Shown piece by piece: positions 14,985 to 25,949 of a stretch of 64,000 nt of DNA (positions are counted from its first letter, which is position 1; the number at the start of each line of letters is the position of its first letter). This stretch comes from Rhizoctonia solani (taxonomy: Eukaryota; Basidiomycota; Agaricomycetes; Cantharellales; Ceratobasidiaceae), in the NCBI RefSeq assembly GCF_016906535.1, contig NC_057376.1, positions 372,001 through 436,000 of the forward strand, given 5' to 3'. The position numbers and the translations under genes were made by a program. Under the pieces are notes generated by a model. It did not search any database. It saw only the letters and a list, made by a program, of their open reading frames with translations, and was not told the origin of the DNA.

Positions 14985-16724
14985 CTAGCGCTCTTGGCGC
15001 TGGTTTTTTACTATCTGGAGACCCGCGCCAACTTCATTTTGTGGCACGGGTGACTTGAGGGAGTCCAAGAATTGCCGCTCCTTCTGGCGATCCTTGGTTT
15101 CGATCTCGTCCCGTGAGGGTGCGAATACATCTGCATCCCCGTCATCAGCAAACACCATTCCGTCACGCTGGGCAGGTTCTTTGTGTCCGATCTTGCCACG
15201 GCGGTCTCGGGGCGTTGCTCCAAAGAGCATTCCGGCTGCACCTGTACCAGCTGAAGGGCCACCGAACCCAAGCGCAGGAGGGGGCGCGAAGCGTTGGTGA
15301 GGTTGTGCGCCTCCCGAATTTGAAAGTGCGCGAACGCGAAGGATTGCTCGCAAAAGATGTGTAACTCCTTCTTCTCCCGGGTTCATTGGAGATATCTGCG
15401 AGGACTGGGATAGCAAGATGGATCTCGACGACGCCGATGAAAGGACAAGAAGCCTGATGATATGTCAGTAGTATTCCAGAACAATAGGAATCGGAGGCTT
15501 ACATTTGTTGGAGACGAGCAGACCTGTCACCTAATGAGGCACTGGCTTCCGGATCTTTCCCCATTGCTACGAGTTGATCATAGAGTTTTTGCCATATAGG
15601 GCATATTATCGAATCTCGAAATGATTGCAAAACTACATTGCGAACGTCGATTGTCGTACATCCGACAAGAGGGGCTACACCAGGAAGGTCATGTACCGGA
15701 GATCCAGGCGAGCCAGGACGAACGGTTTTTGGGTTCCGTGCAAGGTTTTGAAGTATTTTTTCGGTCTGTAGGGGAAGGAAAACCTAGTCTTTCATAAATT
15801 GACATGCATGCATAAACGTTGTGGGGAAACGTCACTTACTCCCTCAAGGTATGGGAGCACTTGGTCCCAGAAGAACCCCCATATTTGCACCACTCTAGTT
15901 AACAGCGTTTCCTCTTCCAGCCCCAGTAATTTCGCGTTGAGTGTGATCATACCCATGTTGGCCAACTCCTTAACGTCTTGCTCGAGTGCGGCAAGGGCGC
16001 GACTAGGGGCTCTGGATATTACTGCTTGGATATGCTGCTTGACAAGCGTGTTCAGTTCTTCTATAGGCAGCCTCAGGTTCTCCGAGTTGAAAAGAGGCAG
16101 GACATGAACATGGAGTTCCTGATACGGTGCCGTATCCGAGGTCGTCGAATTAAGCATGGAACCACCTCCAGCTATGCTTGACAACGGCTGGCTACTCAAG
16201 GGTAACGAGAGAGTGGACGTATTTGCACTGGGTACTGCACCGAGTCGGTCCATCTCGCGCACGAGAAGCTTGGGGTCATAAGCACCCCTGGCCTTGACGG
16301 GAGATGCTCGAGCAGCATTCATTGGGGAGGAAGATACCGAACCAGAAGCTGGATCTCGAGGTGTGCCGCCCTGTGAACGGGACATTCCGATACTATGGGC
16401 AACAAAAAGGGAGGATGTGCCGGTACTAGAGGTACCAGAGCGTTGTGGAGGCGGAGTCGGCCTTATTCGCTGATCAGATGACGATGATATTGAGCCTCCG
16501 GCGCCAGTAGTGTTTTCCTGGACAGGCGAGGGCACGTGTACAGCAAGGGGACGAGGAGGAGGTCGCGGAGTGGGTGCCGTGCCGTCCGAGTTAGATCTGC
16601 GTCTTTCGGAATCGAAAAACGGCAGAGGGGACTCTGGACGTGAGTCGTGCGAGCGGCGAGGGGGCAATGGCGACGCGGCCCTGGGGTTGGATATGGGCGG
16701 GGCATCTCGACGAGACTTGAGCAT
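14985..16724 (-). CDS. HbrB-like protein, TORC2 subunit (Bit61/PRR5 family)
   Basis: Members of this family (yeast Bit61, fungal HbrB, mammalian PRR5/Protor) are accessory subunits of TOR complex 2, which controls polarised growth and AGC kinases. The ATG at 16724 opens a Ser/Pro/Arg-rich disordered N-terminal third with many SP sites. Then comes the HbrB core: HVHVLPLFNSENLRLPIEELNTLVKQHI, ELANMGMITLNAKLLGLEEETLLTRVVQIWGFFWDQVLPYLEG, and, after two introns, DVRNVVLQSFRDSIICPIWQKLYDQL. The C-terminal tail is rich in Gly/Ala/Pro and charged, ending KNQRQER. Assignment rests on the hydrophobic pattern, the WxFFWxxVLPYLEG block and the RDSIICP block. It is divergent from the Qri7-like gene, the starts being about 190 bp apart. 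Confidence 0.85.
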
Positions 16725-16913
16725 AATTGATTTATATGTTTTCGCTAGATATCGGGAAGTCGCACTGGGTTGCCAAGAATAATGAACTAGGAAGGTTGTC
16801 CTGCCGCGTGTAAGTGTCGAAACTCAACCAAATCGAGTAAAACAGCAGTAGTTCGCACAGTGATCGGCTTGTTTGGTCTGGTAGAAAAGAAAAAGATAGA
16901 CCTAGGATAACTT

Positions 16914-18562
16914 ATGCCGGCAATAGTCGGAAAACCCGCAATTAGCTGTTGGTGGCCAAGTGATCGACGAGACGGGAAGCATGTGGTGATACGGGGTTTA
17001 GGTAACATGTATGTAAATCAAATTATACCCGTCCCTCTCATGCTCCCAAATCTTCACATCTACCAGAGTATCCGCTCTTTACATCCCTTTATCCGTCAAA
17101 TACGCCCTTCAAAATACTTGCTATTGAAACGTCCGCAGATGACACAGGTGTGGCAATCGTAGATGGAACCAAGATATTGGCCAATATTGTAGAGAAACAA
17201 CATGCCGAGTAAATTTCAAGTATCTCATATGCTCGTGGTACCTTTTTTTTTTTATTCTGTTATTTTTCCCCCTCGATACAGTCATGCCGAATTTCGAGGA
17301 ATTCACCCACAAGTCGCCATCAAAGCTCACACTAAAAATTGGTATGACGTACCAAGTCTGAAATGTAGGTCAATTAATTGACTTCATGTCGAGCCCTTGG
17401 CATTGTCAAAGGCCTTAGAAGAAAGCAAAACCCAGATGACTTCTATAGATGGAATTGCCTTCACTAGGGGTCCTGGTATGCCGGGGTGTCTTTCTGTCGG
17501 AGCCATCACAGCCCGATCTTTGGCGGCACAACTAAACAAGCCATTGGTTGGTGTGCACCACATGGCAAGTGGCTAAAATGTTCACATAAAGCGATATACA
17601 TATTGAAGATGTTCCAGCAAGCGCATGCCCTCACTGCACTCTATACATCTCAACCAGCACCAGAGTTCCCCTTTTTGACACTCTTGGTATCCGGTGGACA
17701 CACCTTGCTCTTGCTTGCGCGCTCTAGATCCCATTTTACCATCTTGGCCACAACGGGCGACGAAAGTGTTGGAAATGCATTCGATAGAGTAGCCAGACTG
17801 CTCGACATCCCTTGGTCAAATGAACATAGCGCGGGAGCATCCTTGGAGCGATTTGCTGAACAGGCCTCGAGCTCGACTGTTTCTTTTAGTATTCCATCTC
17901 CCGCAAAGCTGGTGTTCAGTTACTCGGGTCTCATCTCTGCAGTCCGATCGCATATCCTCAAACGGTCCGATCCCAAGATGGTGGTAAAACTTCCCGACCT
18001 ACCTCCCAATTCGAGTATGAAGCATCCACCGACCCCGGAACGTGAGCTCGTGCGAGAGCGACTGCGATTGACCGTGGCGCAAATGTCACTAGATGAAAGG
18101 CGAGACATTGCCGCCTCGTTTCAAAAAGCTGCGATCGGGCAGTTGGAAGAGAAATTGAAACTGGGGTTAAAGCAGTGTGTACGATTGGGAGTGAACCCTG
18201 GATCCATAGTTGTCAGCGGAGGAGTTGCTAGTAATTCGTACTTGAGGTCTAGGTAAGTATATAACAATGCACGCATATAGGGGATTCATTTGGTGTACAC
18301 ACAGGTTGAGCAGTGTAGTGGAAATGTCGGGGGTGGCATCCGGTGTTACTTTAGTTTTTCCGCCGCCCCATCTTTGCACAGGCAAGTCGATCCCAACCAA
18401 TCAATGCGAAAGCTCTAAGCTCTTGATCTTAATAATATAGACAATGCCGTTATGATTGCATGGACAGCTCTTGAGAGCTTCCTTTCAGAGGATCACGATA
18501 GCCTTGATATTCAAATTCGACCTGTATGGAGTATAGAGGATCTTAAACATGAACTTTCATAG
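16914..18562 (+). CDS. QRI7: tRNA N6-adenosine threonylcarbamoyltransferase, mitochondrial (Qri7/OSGEPL1)
   Basis: Makes the t6A37 modification of ANN-decoding tRNAs from threonylcarbamoyl-AMP; the Kae1/TsaD/Qri7 family is in the ASKHA superfamily. Motifs seen: FKILAIETSADDTGVAIVDG (phosphate-1), EFRGIHPQVAIKAH, IDGIAFTRGPGMPGCLSVG, KPLVGVHHM-QAHALTALYTS (the metal-binding His motif), LLVSGGHTLLL, GNAFDRVARLL, NPGSIVVSGGVASNSYLRSR, PPPHLCT-DNAVMIAWTALE. Two introns begin with GC rather than GT: 17565-17617 and 18382-18440, both with GCAAGT donors. The 5' exon (16914 to about 17002) is inferred because the core exon is open upstream but has no ATG; its protein is basic enough for a mitochondrial leader but this is weak. 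The mitochondrial rather than cytosolic (Kae1) paralogue is preferred from sequence pattern. Confidence 0.9.
17565..17617 (+). other. GC-AG intron
   Basis: Donor GCAAGT directly after the HHM codons and acceptor TTCCAG before CAAGCGCATGCC. Removing it restores the family-conserved HHMQAHAL motif, so the GC donor is required. Confidence 0.85.
18382..18440 (+). other. Second GC-AG intron
   Basis: Donor GCAAGT after CTTTGCACAG and acceptor ATATAG before ACAATGCCG. Splicing gives PPPHLCTDNAVMIAW, the conserved C-terminal block of the family. Confidence 0.85.
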
Positions 18563-18773
18563 TTCGGGTCACAAAAGCATCAAGTCCTATAAAACACAAA
18601 AAGAAGTTCAAACCGTTCTCCAAACTCAAACGAGTGGACACGCAGCATACACAGTGAAAACGCAATCTTGGGTTGCGTGCATATCAGTTTTAGCGCCATA
18701 GAGCATACATAGACATGCATGAAAGTACAGAGCGAGACACAAGGAGGACACACCAACGAAAATAATCAAACAT

Positions 18774-19471
18774 TTACTCCTCCTCCTCTTCCTCGCCTGC
18801 CTCCTCTTCCTCTTCCTCCTCCTCTTTTGCGGCCTCCACGACAGCAGTGGCAATGCGGTCAAGATCACGCATACCATCCTGGGAGATTCGGCGTCCACCA
18901 TCGGGACCGAGCTCAAGAACACCGATCTTCTCTAGCGCTTGGCAAACCTATGTAAAAGTCAGAATAAATAAGAATAGTGCAGTTACTTATACCGACCTTG
19001 CGCTGGACGTTGGTGCTACCATCACCGTGGTGTGATGGGCGGTTGCCCCTACGCTTTCGGCCACCATGAAGCTTGGCAAGTTGACCAATACCAACGTGCT
19101 TTCGGAGGTAGATGTGTCGGGCAACGGCAGCTAAATCGGACTATAAGCATATTTCACAAAATAACGATGCATTTTAAACACACCGGAACGGACGTAGAAC
19201 CAGTCTGGGTCATAAGGGGCAAGCTCCTTGTACGCGCCGGTCTTAACGAGATCTACCCAGATAGGGACCTCGAGCTTGCCTGAGCGCTTGAGGTGGGACG
19301 CGTAGGCGGTGATGAATGCGTCGGCGCTGTAATTATGTGGCACAATTAGTCACTGGACTTGATGTATCGTACCCAATAGCCAGCCGATCTCCCACCCCGA
19401 CCCAAATATTCTAAATATCCCACACCACGAACGAATATAACTACACACCTGATGTCTCGTACACCCGGCAT
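18774..19471 (-). CDS. RPS19: 40S ribosomal protein S19 (eS19) with acidic C-terminal tail
   Basis: Small-subunit ribosomal protein needed for 18S rRNA maturation. Start at 19471 (MPGVRDIS), then [118 protein letters not shown]. Four exons. The ending is unusual: after TAVVEAAK the protein has a run of about 14 glutamates interrupted by AG, where most eS19 proteins end in a short basic tail. The GAG/GAA codons read straight to the stop at 18774-18776 in frame. Confidence 0.96.
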
Positions 19472-20077
19472 GATTTGGGACTGTTTTATTTGTCGAGGAA
19501 GGGTAACGCGGCGACGGCGACAATGTCAGTACTCGGATGCAAATTCTGGGTTCCGGAAAACATCGGGTCAGTGAGAGTGGCAATTTGGTACTTGATAGCC
19601 CCAATTTCAAACCTGGCGCTTGAGCTACTATTCGAGGTTTCCTTTCTCTAGTTTACCTCGATCATATACATATGAAACGATTTTGTACCTGTTCAATCTT
19701 TGGACTCCAGAGAATCTGACCAGCCCACTTGGAATTTCTGGTGATAATGATGAATACCTCGTTTGCATGTCACTACTGGTGGCCCAATGATCTCCACCCT
19801 ACACATTGTGTTCCAGCCGACGCCTCCGACTATTTAGCTGGAATTTAACTAAGCTCGAGCAAAATGATTGAATATTCCCCTTCTCGATATATGTTCTCTC
19901 TGTGCGATCGCAACTGGGGCACTGACGTCACTAAGTCAGAACGGCAGGTTGAACACGATCCATAGCACCCCGCCATCCGCCTCTTGACCACCGCAACGGA
20001 ACCTGCTGCTGACAAGTGAGTCCCGAGTTCAAAATATATAACTTGGCTGTCTTGACATAGACTCCCAGTATCTTATC
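19472..20077. other. Intergenic region
   Basis: Promoter side of RPS19 (minus) and of the small membrane protein gene (plus). No supported exon. Confidence 0.4.
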
Positions 20078-20377
20078 ATGAGCTCGGAACAAGCGCCGCT
20101 TTTGCATCAAAGCACCGTCCATCGGCTCGGCCCTCATCCCATTCGCTTTCCCTCTGGTGGCAGCAAAAAGGTTCCACATGAGCCACAAATGCCTCCACAC
20201 GACGAGGAAGCGGCCAGGACTTCCCTACCGCCAACATACAAATCCGGACTTCCTAAAATCACTAGAGAATGCCTGGTCTCGGAATGTATATGCTATGGTA
20301 AATACATTCTTGCCGTTTTGGTAGTGTTTGGGGTTGGGGGTGTGTTTGTCGGGTTGTGGGTTTCAGGGAGACTCTAG
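20078..20377 (+). CDS. Small single-pass membrane protein with dileucine and PPxY motifs
   Basis: Unspliced 99-residue ORF, MSSEQAPLLHQS to the end WVSGRL. I do not recognise a family. Residues 1-70 are hydrophilic and Pro-rich; about residues 74-97 (YILAVLVVFGVGGVFVGLWVSG) form one clear transmembrane segment almost at the C-terminus, a tail-anchor-like layout. Two short linear motifs are present in the presumably cytosolic part: EQAPLL at residues 4-9 fits the acidic dileucine sorting signal [DE]xxxL[LI], and PPTY near residue 51 fits the PPxY motif bound by Rsp5/Nedd4-type WW domains. The cysteine cluster CLVSECICYG just before the membrane could be palmitoylated. Function is inferred only at the level of a membrane sorting or ubiquitin adaptor. 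Confidence 0.55.
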   Translation: MSSEQAPLLHQSTVHRLGPHPIRFPSGGSKKVPHEPQMPPHDEEAARTSLPPTYKSGLPKITRECLVSECICYGKYILAVLVVFGVGGVFVGLWVSGRL

Positions 20378-20708
20378 AGCCTGCTAGGGCCAATGAATGA
20401 TATAGAGAGGACCTTACCATATCTGGTTCACATCTTACACGACGATGCAGAATTCCCGGTCGGCTCAAAATTACAAAGTCCATGTTGACAGCACCAATAT
20501 CTTATGTAAGAATAAAATTAGGAGTTTGGCCTCACGCTGAGTCATAATCCCCGCCCTGGGTCCTGTGGCAAGCCTTGACCAGTAGCTAGAGCCAACATAT
20601 TGGTCTGTACGCATTATCCCTTAGGTTTTTTACGCCTCCATCTATCACCTATAGCTTCTAAGCTGAATGTAAGATAGGAAATGCTAGTGGTATTCTATAC
20701 CTAGAATC
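20378..20708. other. Intergenic region
   Basis: Short spacer before the NACHT-WD40 gene; nothing recognisable. Confidence 0.4.
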
Positions 20709-23700
20709 ATGTCAATTCGCGATACGTTCCGCAAGTTCAAATCCGACACGAAATCACGCATTTTCAGAACCAATGGCGGAGGAAATCCCATAGATACCGA
20801 AGCGGGTTCACCTGGAGAAATATTGACACCAAACACTTCTAAAAATTGGACTTGCCTCAAATCGTTTATCAGAGCCCTGGAACAAGCCACAAAGTCATTC
20901 CCACAGCTTCAGGCCATCATAACTGAACTTTCAGAGTGTATTGATAAGTATGATGTGAGTTTGCAAAGCTTGGATTTGACCCAGTTAATCACCAGAGCCA
21001 CAGAATGTCCTGCGTGAAAATAAAGAATACGAAATGTTACACCGCGAGTTAGAGGAGCTATTCCAAACACTGCAACATCACTACTGTCGGGATACCCCAC
21101 CAGCGATTACGACAGCAGTAGAGCTCCTGTGCAAGTGAGGATATTGTTCTAAAAACGGAAGCATCGTACTGAGCAGATCTCAAGATTCATCCGAGCTGAA
21201 ATTGCAAGCATACGCAAACTACAGGATAGGGGAAAGCCGCAGGAATATTTCCGGGTAGGGAATGTGCTAGACGGAACGATAATACACTATCGTAAAATTC
21301 AAGGCTACCTCCAGCGTATTTCGGTAAGTGCTAACCCCATCTGTTCTGCGTAGAGTTCCTACTAAAGGGCAGTCTGGCGCAGCTCAACGCAAACATATCT
21401 ATCTGGCGGATTGTCGACGAGATTGCTACGGTACGATATCATGCCATCCCAGAAGCAGTGCCCAATAAAATTATCTTAGGAAACTCGGTTGAGAAACCTA
21501 TTACCGTCATTATCAGCCTGCTACAATTCTGCCCAATCAGTCGAACTCAAACGCGGGCCTTGTACGGAAGGCACACGCGTTGACCTACTCAGCCAGATAC
21601 TCGATTGGGTTGAAAACTCTTGTTTAAGCTCTATCTACTGGATCAACGGTATGGCCGGAACAGGCAAAACGACTATCTCATACAGCCTATGCGAAAACCT
21701 TGATGCTAATCGCCAACTCGCTGCTAGCTTCTTCTGCTCTCGGGTGCTACCGGAATGTCGAAACGTGAATCTTATTATTCCTACGATTGCTTACCAGCTT
21801 GCACGCGCTTCTTATCCTTTCCGATTTGCCCTTTCAAGAGTACTCGAAAAGGACCCAGATGTCCATACACGCTTACCGCACCTCCAGTTTGATGCTTTGA
21901 TATCCAAGCCCTTACTTGATGTGGAAGAATCGCTGCCTGAAAACCTGGTGGTAGTCATTGACGCGTTAGACGAGTGCGAGGACAAAGAGAGCACGAACAT
22001 AATACTGGATGTGATGTTCACCAAGTCGGCGGATCTCCCAATTAAGTTCATCGTATCTAGTCGACCAGAGCCAGAAATACGGGATGGAATGGCGAAACAA
22101 AGCAACCGGGCCCAATCAAGAGTAGTGCTGCACGAACTAGATAAACTTGTGGTAGAAACGGACATCGAAAAGTACCTAAGGGTAGCTCTAGCTCAGATAC
22201 ATCCGACCGAGGAGCAGATAATAGCGCTGGTCAAGAGGGCGGGCATCTTGTTTATCTATGCTGCTACAGTAGTGCGGTATGTCGGTTACGATAGGTTCAG
22301 TCGAAGTCCTCGTACGCGGCTCATTAACGTGCTGGAATCATCAAGTGTATCAGAGAATAAACATAAAGAGATTGACGATCTGTACACGATCATACTTCGA
22401 GCGGCGCTTGATGATCCAAAGTCTGATGAGGGCGAGAGAGAAGACATACGTCAAGTGCTTCATTCAGTCATATGCGCTCAAGAACCGCTGGGCGTGAGCG
22501 GCCTATCCAAACTGTTGAAGATCAACGATCTCGATCGGGTGCGCGCTGCCCTACGGCCCCTATGGTCGGTGCTACATATCTCTGGGTCGGCTGAGTTGGT
22601 GACCACGCTATATGCATCATTTTCTGACTATTTATTTGATTCGTTCCGTTCGAAGCAATATTACTGCGACTCGGGAACTCATAACAGGACTATGGCTATG
22701 TGTTGCTTCGGTCTCTATAGGGATATAAGTCCTCAGTTCAATATTGGTGGGCTGAGATCATCATACGTACCCGATAACGAAGTGGAAGACATCGAAGAGA
22801 AAGTGCAGAACGTCATATCACCCGAATTGTCCTATGTATCCCGGTACTGGGCTGTGCATTTGCACTCTGCCGTAGGATCTGCCGATCTTATGTCAGAGTT
22901 GGAAGAATTTTTATCAATGCGATTGCTGCTTTGGATGGAAGTGATGAACCTTAAGAAATATACTGGACAGATGTCAAAGTCTATACGGCTGGTGGAAACC
23001 TGGGGTGCGGTGGGTTTTATTAGGTTCGTTAATAGCTGTATTATTAATATCTCGGTCTAGGAACGGCCAACAGGCTTAAAAACACTTATACATGATGCCT
23101 GGCGCTTCACCTCAACCTTCGCGCGAGGTACGATATGTGAAAGTACCCCTCATATTTACACGTCGATGCTTCCATTCTGGCCAGCCGAAAGTCCTATTTC
23201 CAAATCCTATGCAAAGTACACAAACAGAATGGTTCAAATTGAAGGGACAGCAACTAAACAACGACAGTATGCGCATTTAGCAACCTGGACCTGGCCCATA
23301 GGTGGAATATCCTCATTGGCGTTCTCCCCTGACGGAAATCAGATTGCTGTAGCTATCGGCACCGAGTTACTGTTGTTAGATTCATCAACTGGTCGGAAAA
23401 TGCTCCCTCCTTTTGAAGGCCATACTCATTCTCTGTACTCTATTCAATTCTCGCCGGATGGTGCGCGTATAGTTGCTATTTCAGTCATAGGGGTCATTTA
23501 TGTATGGGGTTCCCGGGATGGGAAGCTAGAACTCGGGCCCTTGTATGGACATCCATCAGGTTTTCAAACCTCCGCAACTATCGGTTTCTCACCCGATAGT
23601 AGTCGCATTATTTGTGGCTCATCAGAGGGCATTTCCGTATGGAACTCCCGTAACGGCGAGTGCATAGCAGTCGCATCTTCGGAGCACAGGTACTCCTCGA

Positions 23701-25425
23701 TAAAACTCTCAGCCGGAGGAGGTTTTTTAGTATCATCCAACCCCGAGAATATCCTAATACACGACACTCAGAAAGGGCATGTGTCTAGAACGCTTGGTCC
23801 CGACCACGGGACACATTTTCTTTCCGTTGATATCTCTTCTGATGGCACTCTTATTGCATATGTATCCCTTGGTGGTATACACATCTGGAACTGTGAGGCT
23901 GGACGAGTTGTATTGGGCCCGCTCACAGCTCCGTACACTAGTACCAAGGCTATCCCCAAGCTAGTCACATTCTCACCTGGTGGGAACTACGTAGCCGCTG
24001 GATTATCAAGTGGTACCATATGCATATGGGATACTGGGAGTGGTGACTTGGTGCTTGGCCCCCTGGAAGGGCACACCAGACACATCACATCAATTGATTT
24101 TTCGCCAGATCGCAGTTGTCTCATTTCCGGATCAAGAGACATGCCACTCCGCTTGTGGGATATTCAATCGATCAACACAACTCCTAACCCCTGTCCGGGA
24201 CATACGGACTCAGTCACATCGGTCAAATTTTCGCCTGATAGTACTCGTATTATTTCTCAGTCGAAGGCTGGAAGTATATATGTGTGGGACTCTGAAACAG
24301 GAGGGATGACTATGGGTCCTCTATCGATTAGTGGTATTTCCGAAAGTCGGGTTGCATTCTCGCCCGATGCCACTCGTTTTCTCTGCACTACGGAGCATGG
24401 CATTACACTGATGAGTACCTATACCGGCGAAATCATTATCAACCTACCCCGGAAGCACCGATACTACTTTGGCTCGGCGCCCTTCTCTCCAGATGGTGCA
24501 TACGTCGTTGTCGAATGTTTCTTGAGTGATTTCATCCAAATAATGGCTGTCGAAACGGCCCAAACTCTTGCGACTATTCATCTACCATCGGTCAACGGCC
24601 AACGTGGTTCTGTGGGCTCCGTAGTGTTTTCCCCCGATGGTACCAAAATCGCCATCGGCTCAGGGTCTCCCAATCTCCTTATTTACGATATGCGCAACGG
24701 ACGTTTAACACATGGACCGTTTCTTGCAGATACCTATCGCTCGCATTTATTTAGTTTCTCGCCCGACGGTACTCGATTAGCCTACAGAACCGATTATGAA
24801 TATGGGCCAGACTTTTTGATAATAAAGGACTTACAAAGCGGAGAAACATTGCTAGGGCCACTGGAGGCAGGCGACCAGCGAAGCGGGGTTAATCTGATTG
24901 AATTCTCCCCGACGGATCTCGCATCCTTACAAGCGGTTCCAATAGTATAAGCCTCTGGGATTCTCACGGAGGTCAATTGCTATTTGGTCCTGTTAGATGG
25001 CATATCGACTCCATAACCTCAATAAGCTTCTCCCCGGATAGTACGCGAATCCTCTCTGGCTCGGAGGACAAGACGATTCGGGTGACCGACGTGAAACTGG
25101 CGCAATCGGTACGTTTATTTGTCGTTAATTACAATTCAAAGTGTTTCTCATGCTGACGTGTCTCTCTCATACGTTCCATGATTCTTGACCACAGGTGACT
25201 GAAAACTTGGAACCAAACTTTCAGAGATGGAAAATGAGAGAAGACGGATGGGTGGTAGACGACTTGTCGAGGTTGCTCGTATGGATCCCGGCTGAACTAC
25301 GAGTCGCTCTTATGTGGCCGGAGACCAAGCTACTGATATCAAGCAAGGGCTATATTCAACTGAACTTCGATAACGCGTGTTTGGGAGAAGATTGGGAAGA
25401 GTGCTATCGACCTGTTCTACGATAA
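20709..25425 (+). CDS. NACHT-WD40 NLR-like protein (HET-E/NWD type)
   Basis: STAND-class P-loop NTPase of the kind involved in fungal non-self recognition and cell-death signalling. Exons 1-4 (from MSIRDTFRKFKSDTKSRIF) encode a predicted helical N-terminal region of about 220 residues. The large exon from about 21481 gives the linker LSACYNSAQSVELKRGPCTEGTR, NACHT Walker A GMAGTGKTT (around 21650), Walker B VVVIDALDECED, IKFIVSSRPEPEIR (sensor 1), and a winged-helix-like ALDDPKSDEGEREDIRQVLHSVICAQEPL block. After an intron near 23000 follow about 12 WD40 repeats marked by FSPDG/FSPDS (23315-25080). The last exon (25195-25425) is Trp-rich and non-WD. One net -1 break at 24911/24912 (FSP_DGSRILTSGSNS) interrupts the penultimate repeats. 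The N-terminal effector type is not recognised. Confidence 0.9.
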
Positions 25426-25949
25426 ATAGTAGTATCGAGCACTGGAAAGTAGAACACCTGCTTGTATGCTGGGCTCCGAACAACGGCCCAGGTGAATCGG
25501 TGTATGATTTGGCGTCTGAGTAATACAATTTGAATCTATATTTGAAGTTTTGTCGCCTACTGCTGCGGTTGCTTGTCTTGCAGTTCATAGTCATGAACCG
25601 TTTTGAATTATTGGATGCAAGTTGGTTGTCTCCTAGGAGCGACATATTTTAAAATCATTGTCGTTGCTTTGGGAGTTTCACTATACTTTGTAAGCTGCTG
25701 ATTTGGCACATATACTAACATAGACACTCCCAAACCAGGCCAACTGCTCCCGGACGAGTTGTAAGATATGCCAAGTGGCCAACAGCACATGCCAACCTGT
25801 ATCCTATGGACAGTCAGCGATACTTGCGCATGGAGACCAGTGTATCCCACGACAAGAAGGGATAGCAAATCAAGTTTCAAGCAAAGAGTATAAAGTGAAA
25901 GTACAACCTGCAGACGACATTAAGCATCTTTTACACTATTCTAGTCGAA
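25426..25949. other. Intergenic region upstream of AA9 copy 2
   Basis: No supported exon; contains the TATA box listed separately. Confidence 0.4.
25889..25895 (+). promoter_or_regulatory. TATA box of AA9 copy 2
   Basis: TATAAAG about 60 bp upstream of the ATG at 25950, the same spacing as at AA9 copy 1. Confidence 0.55.
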
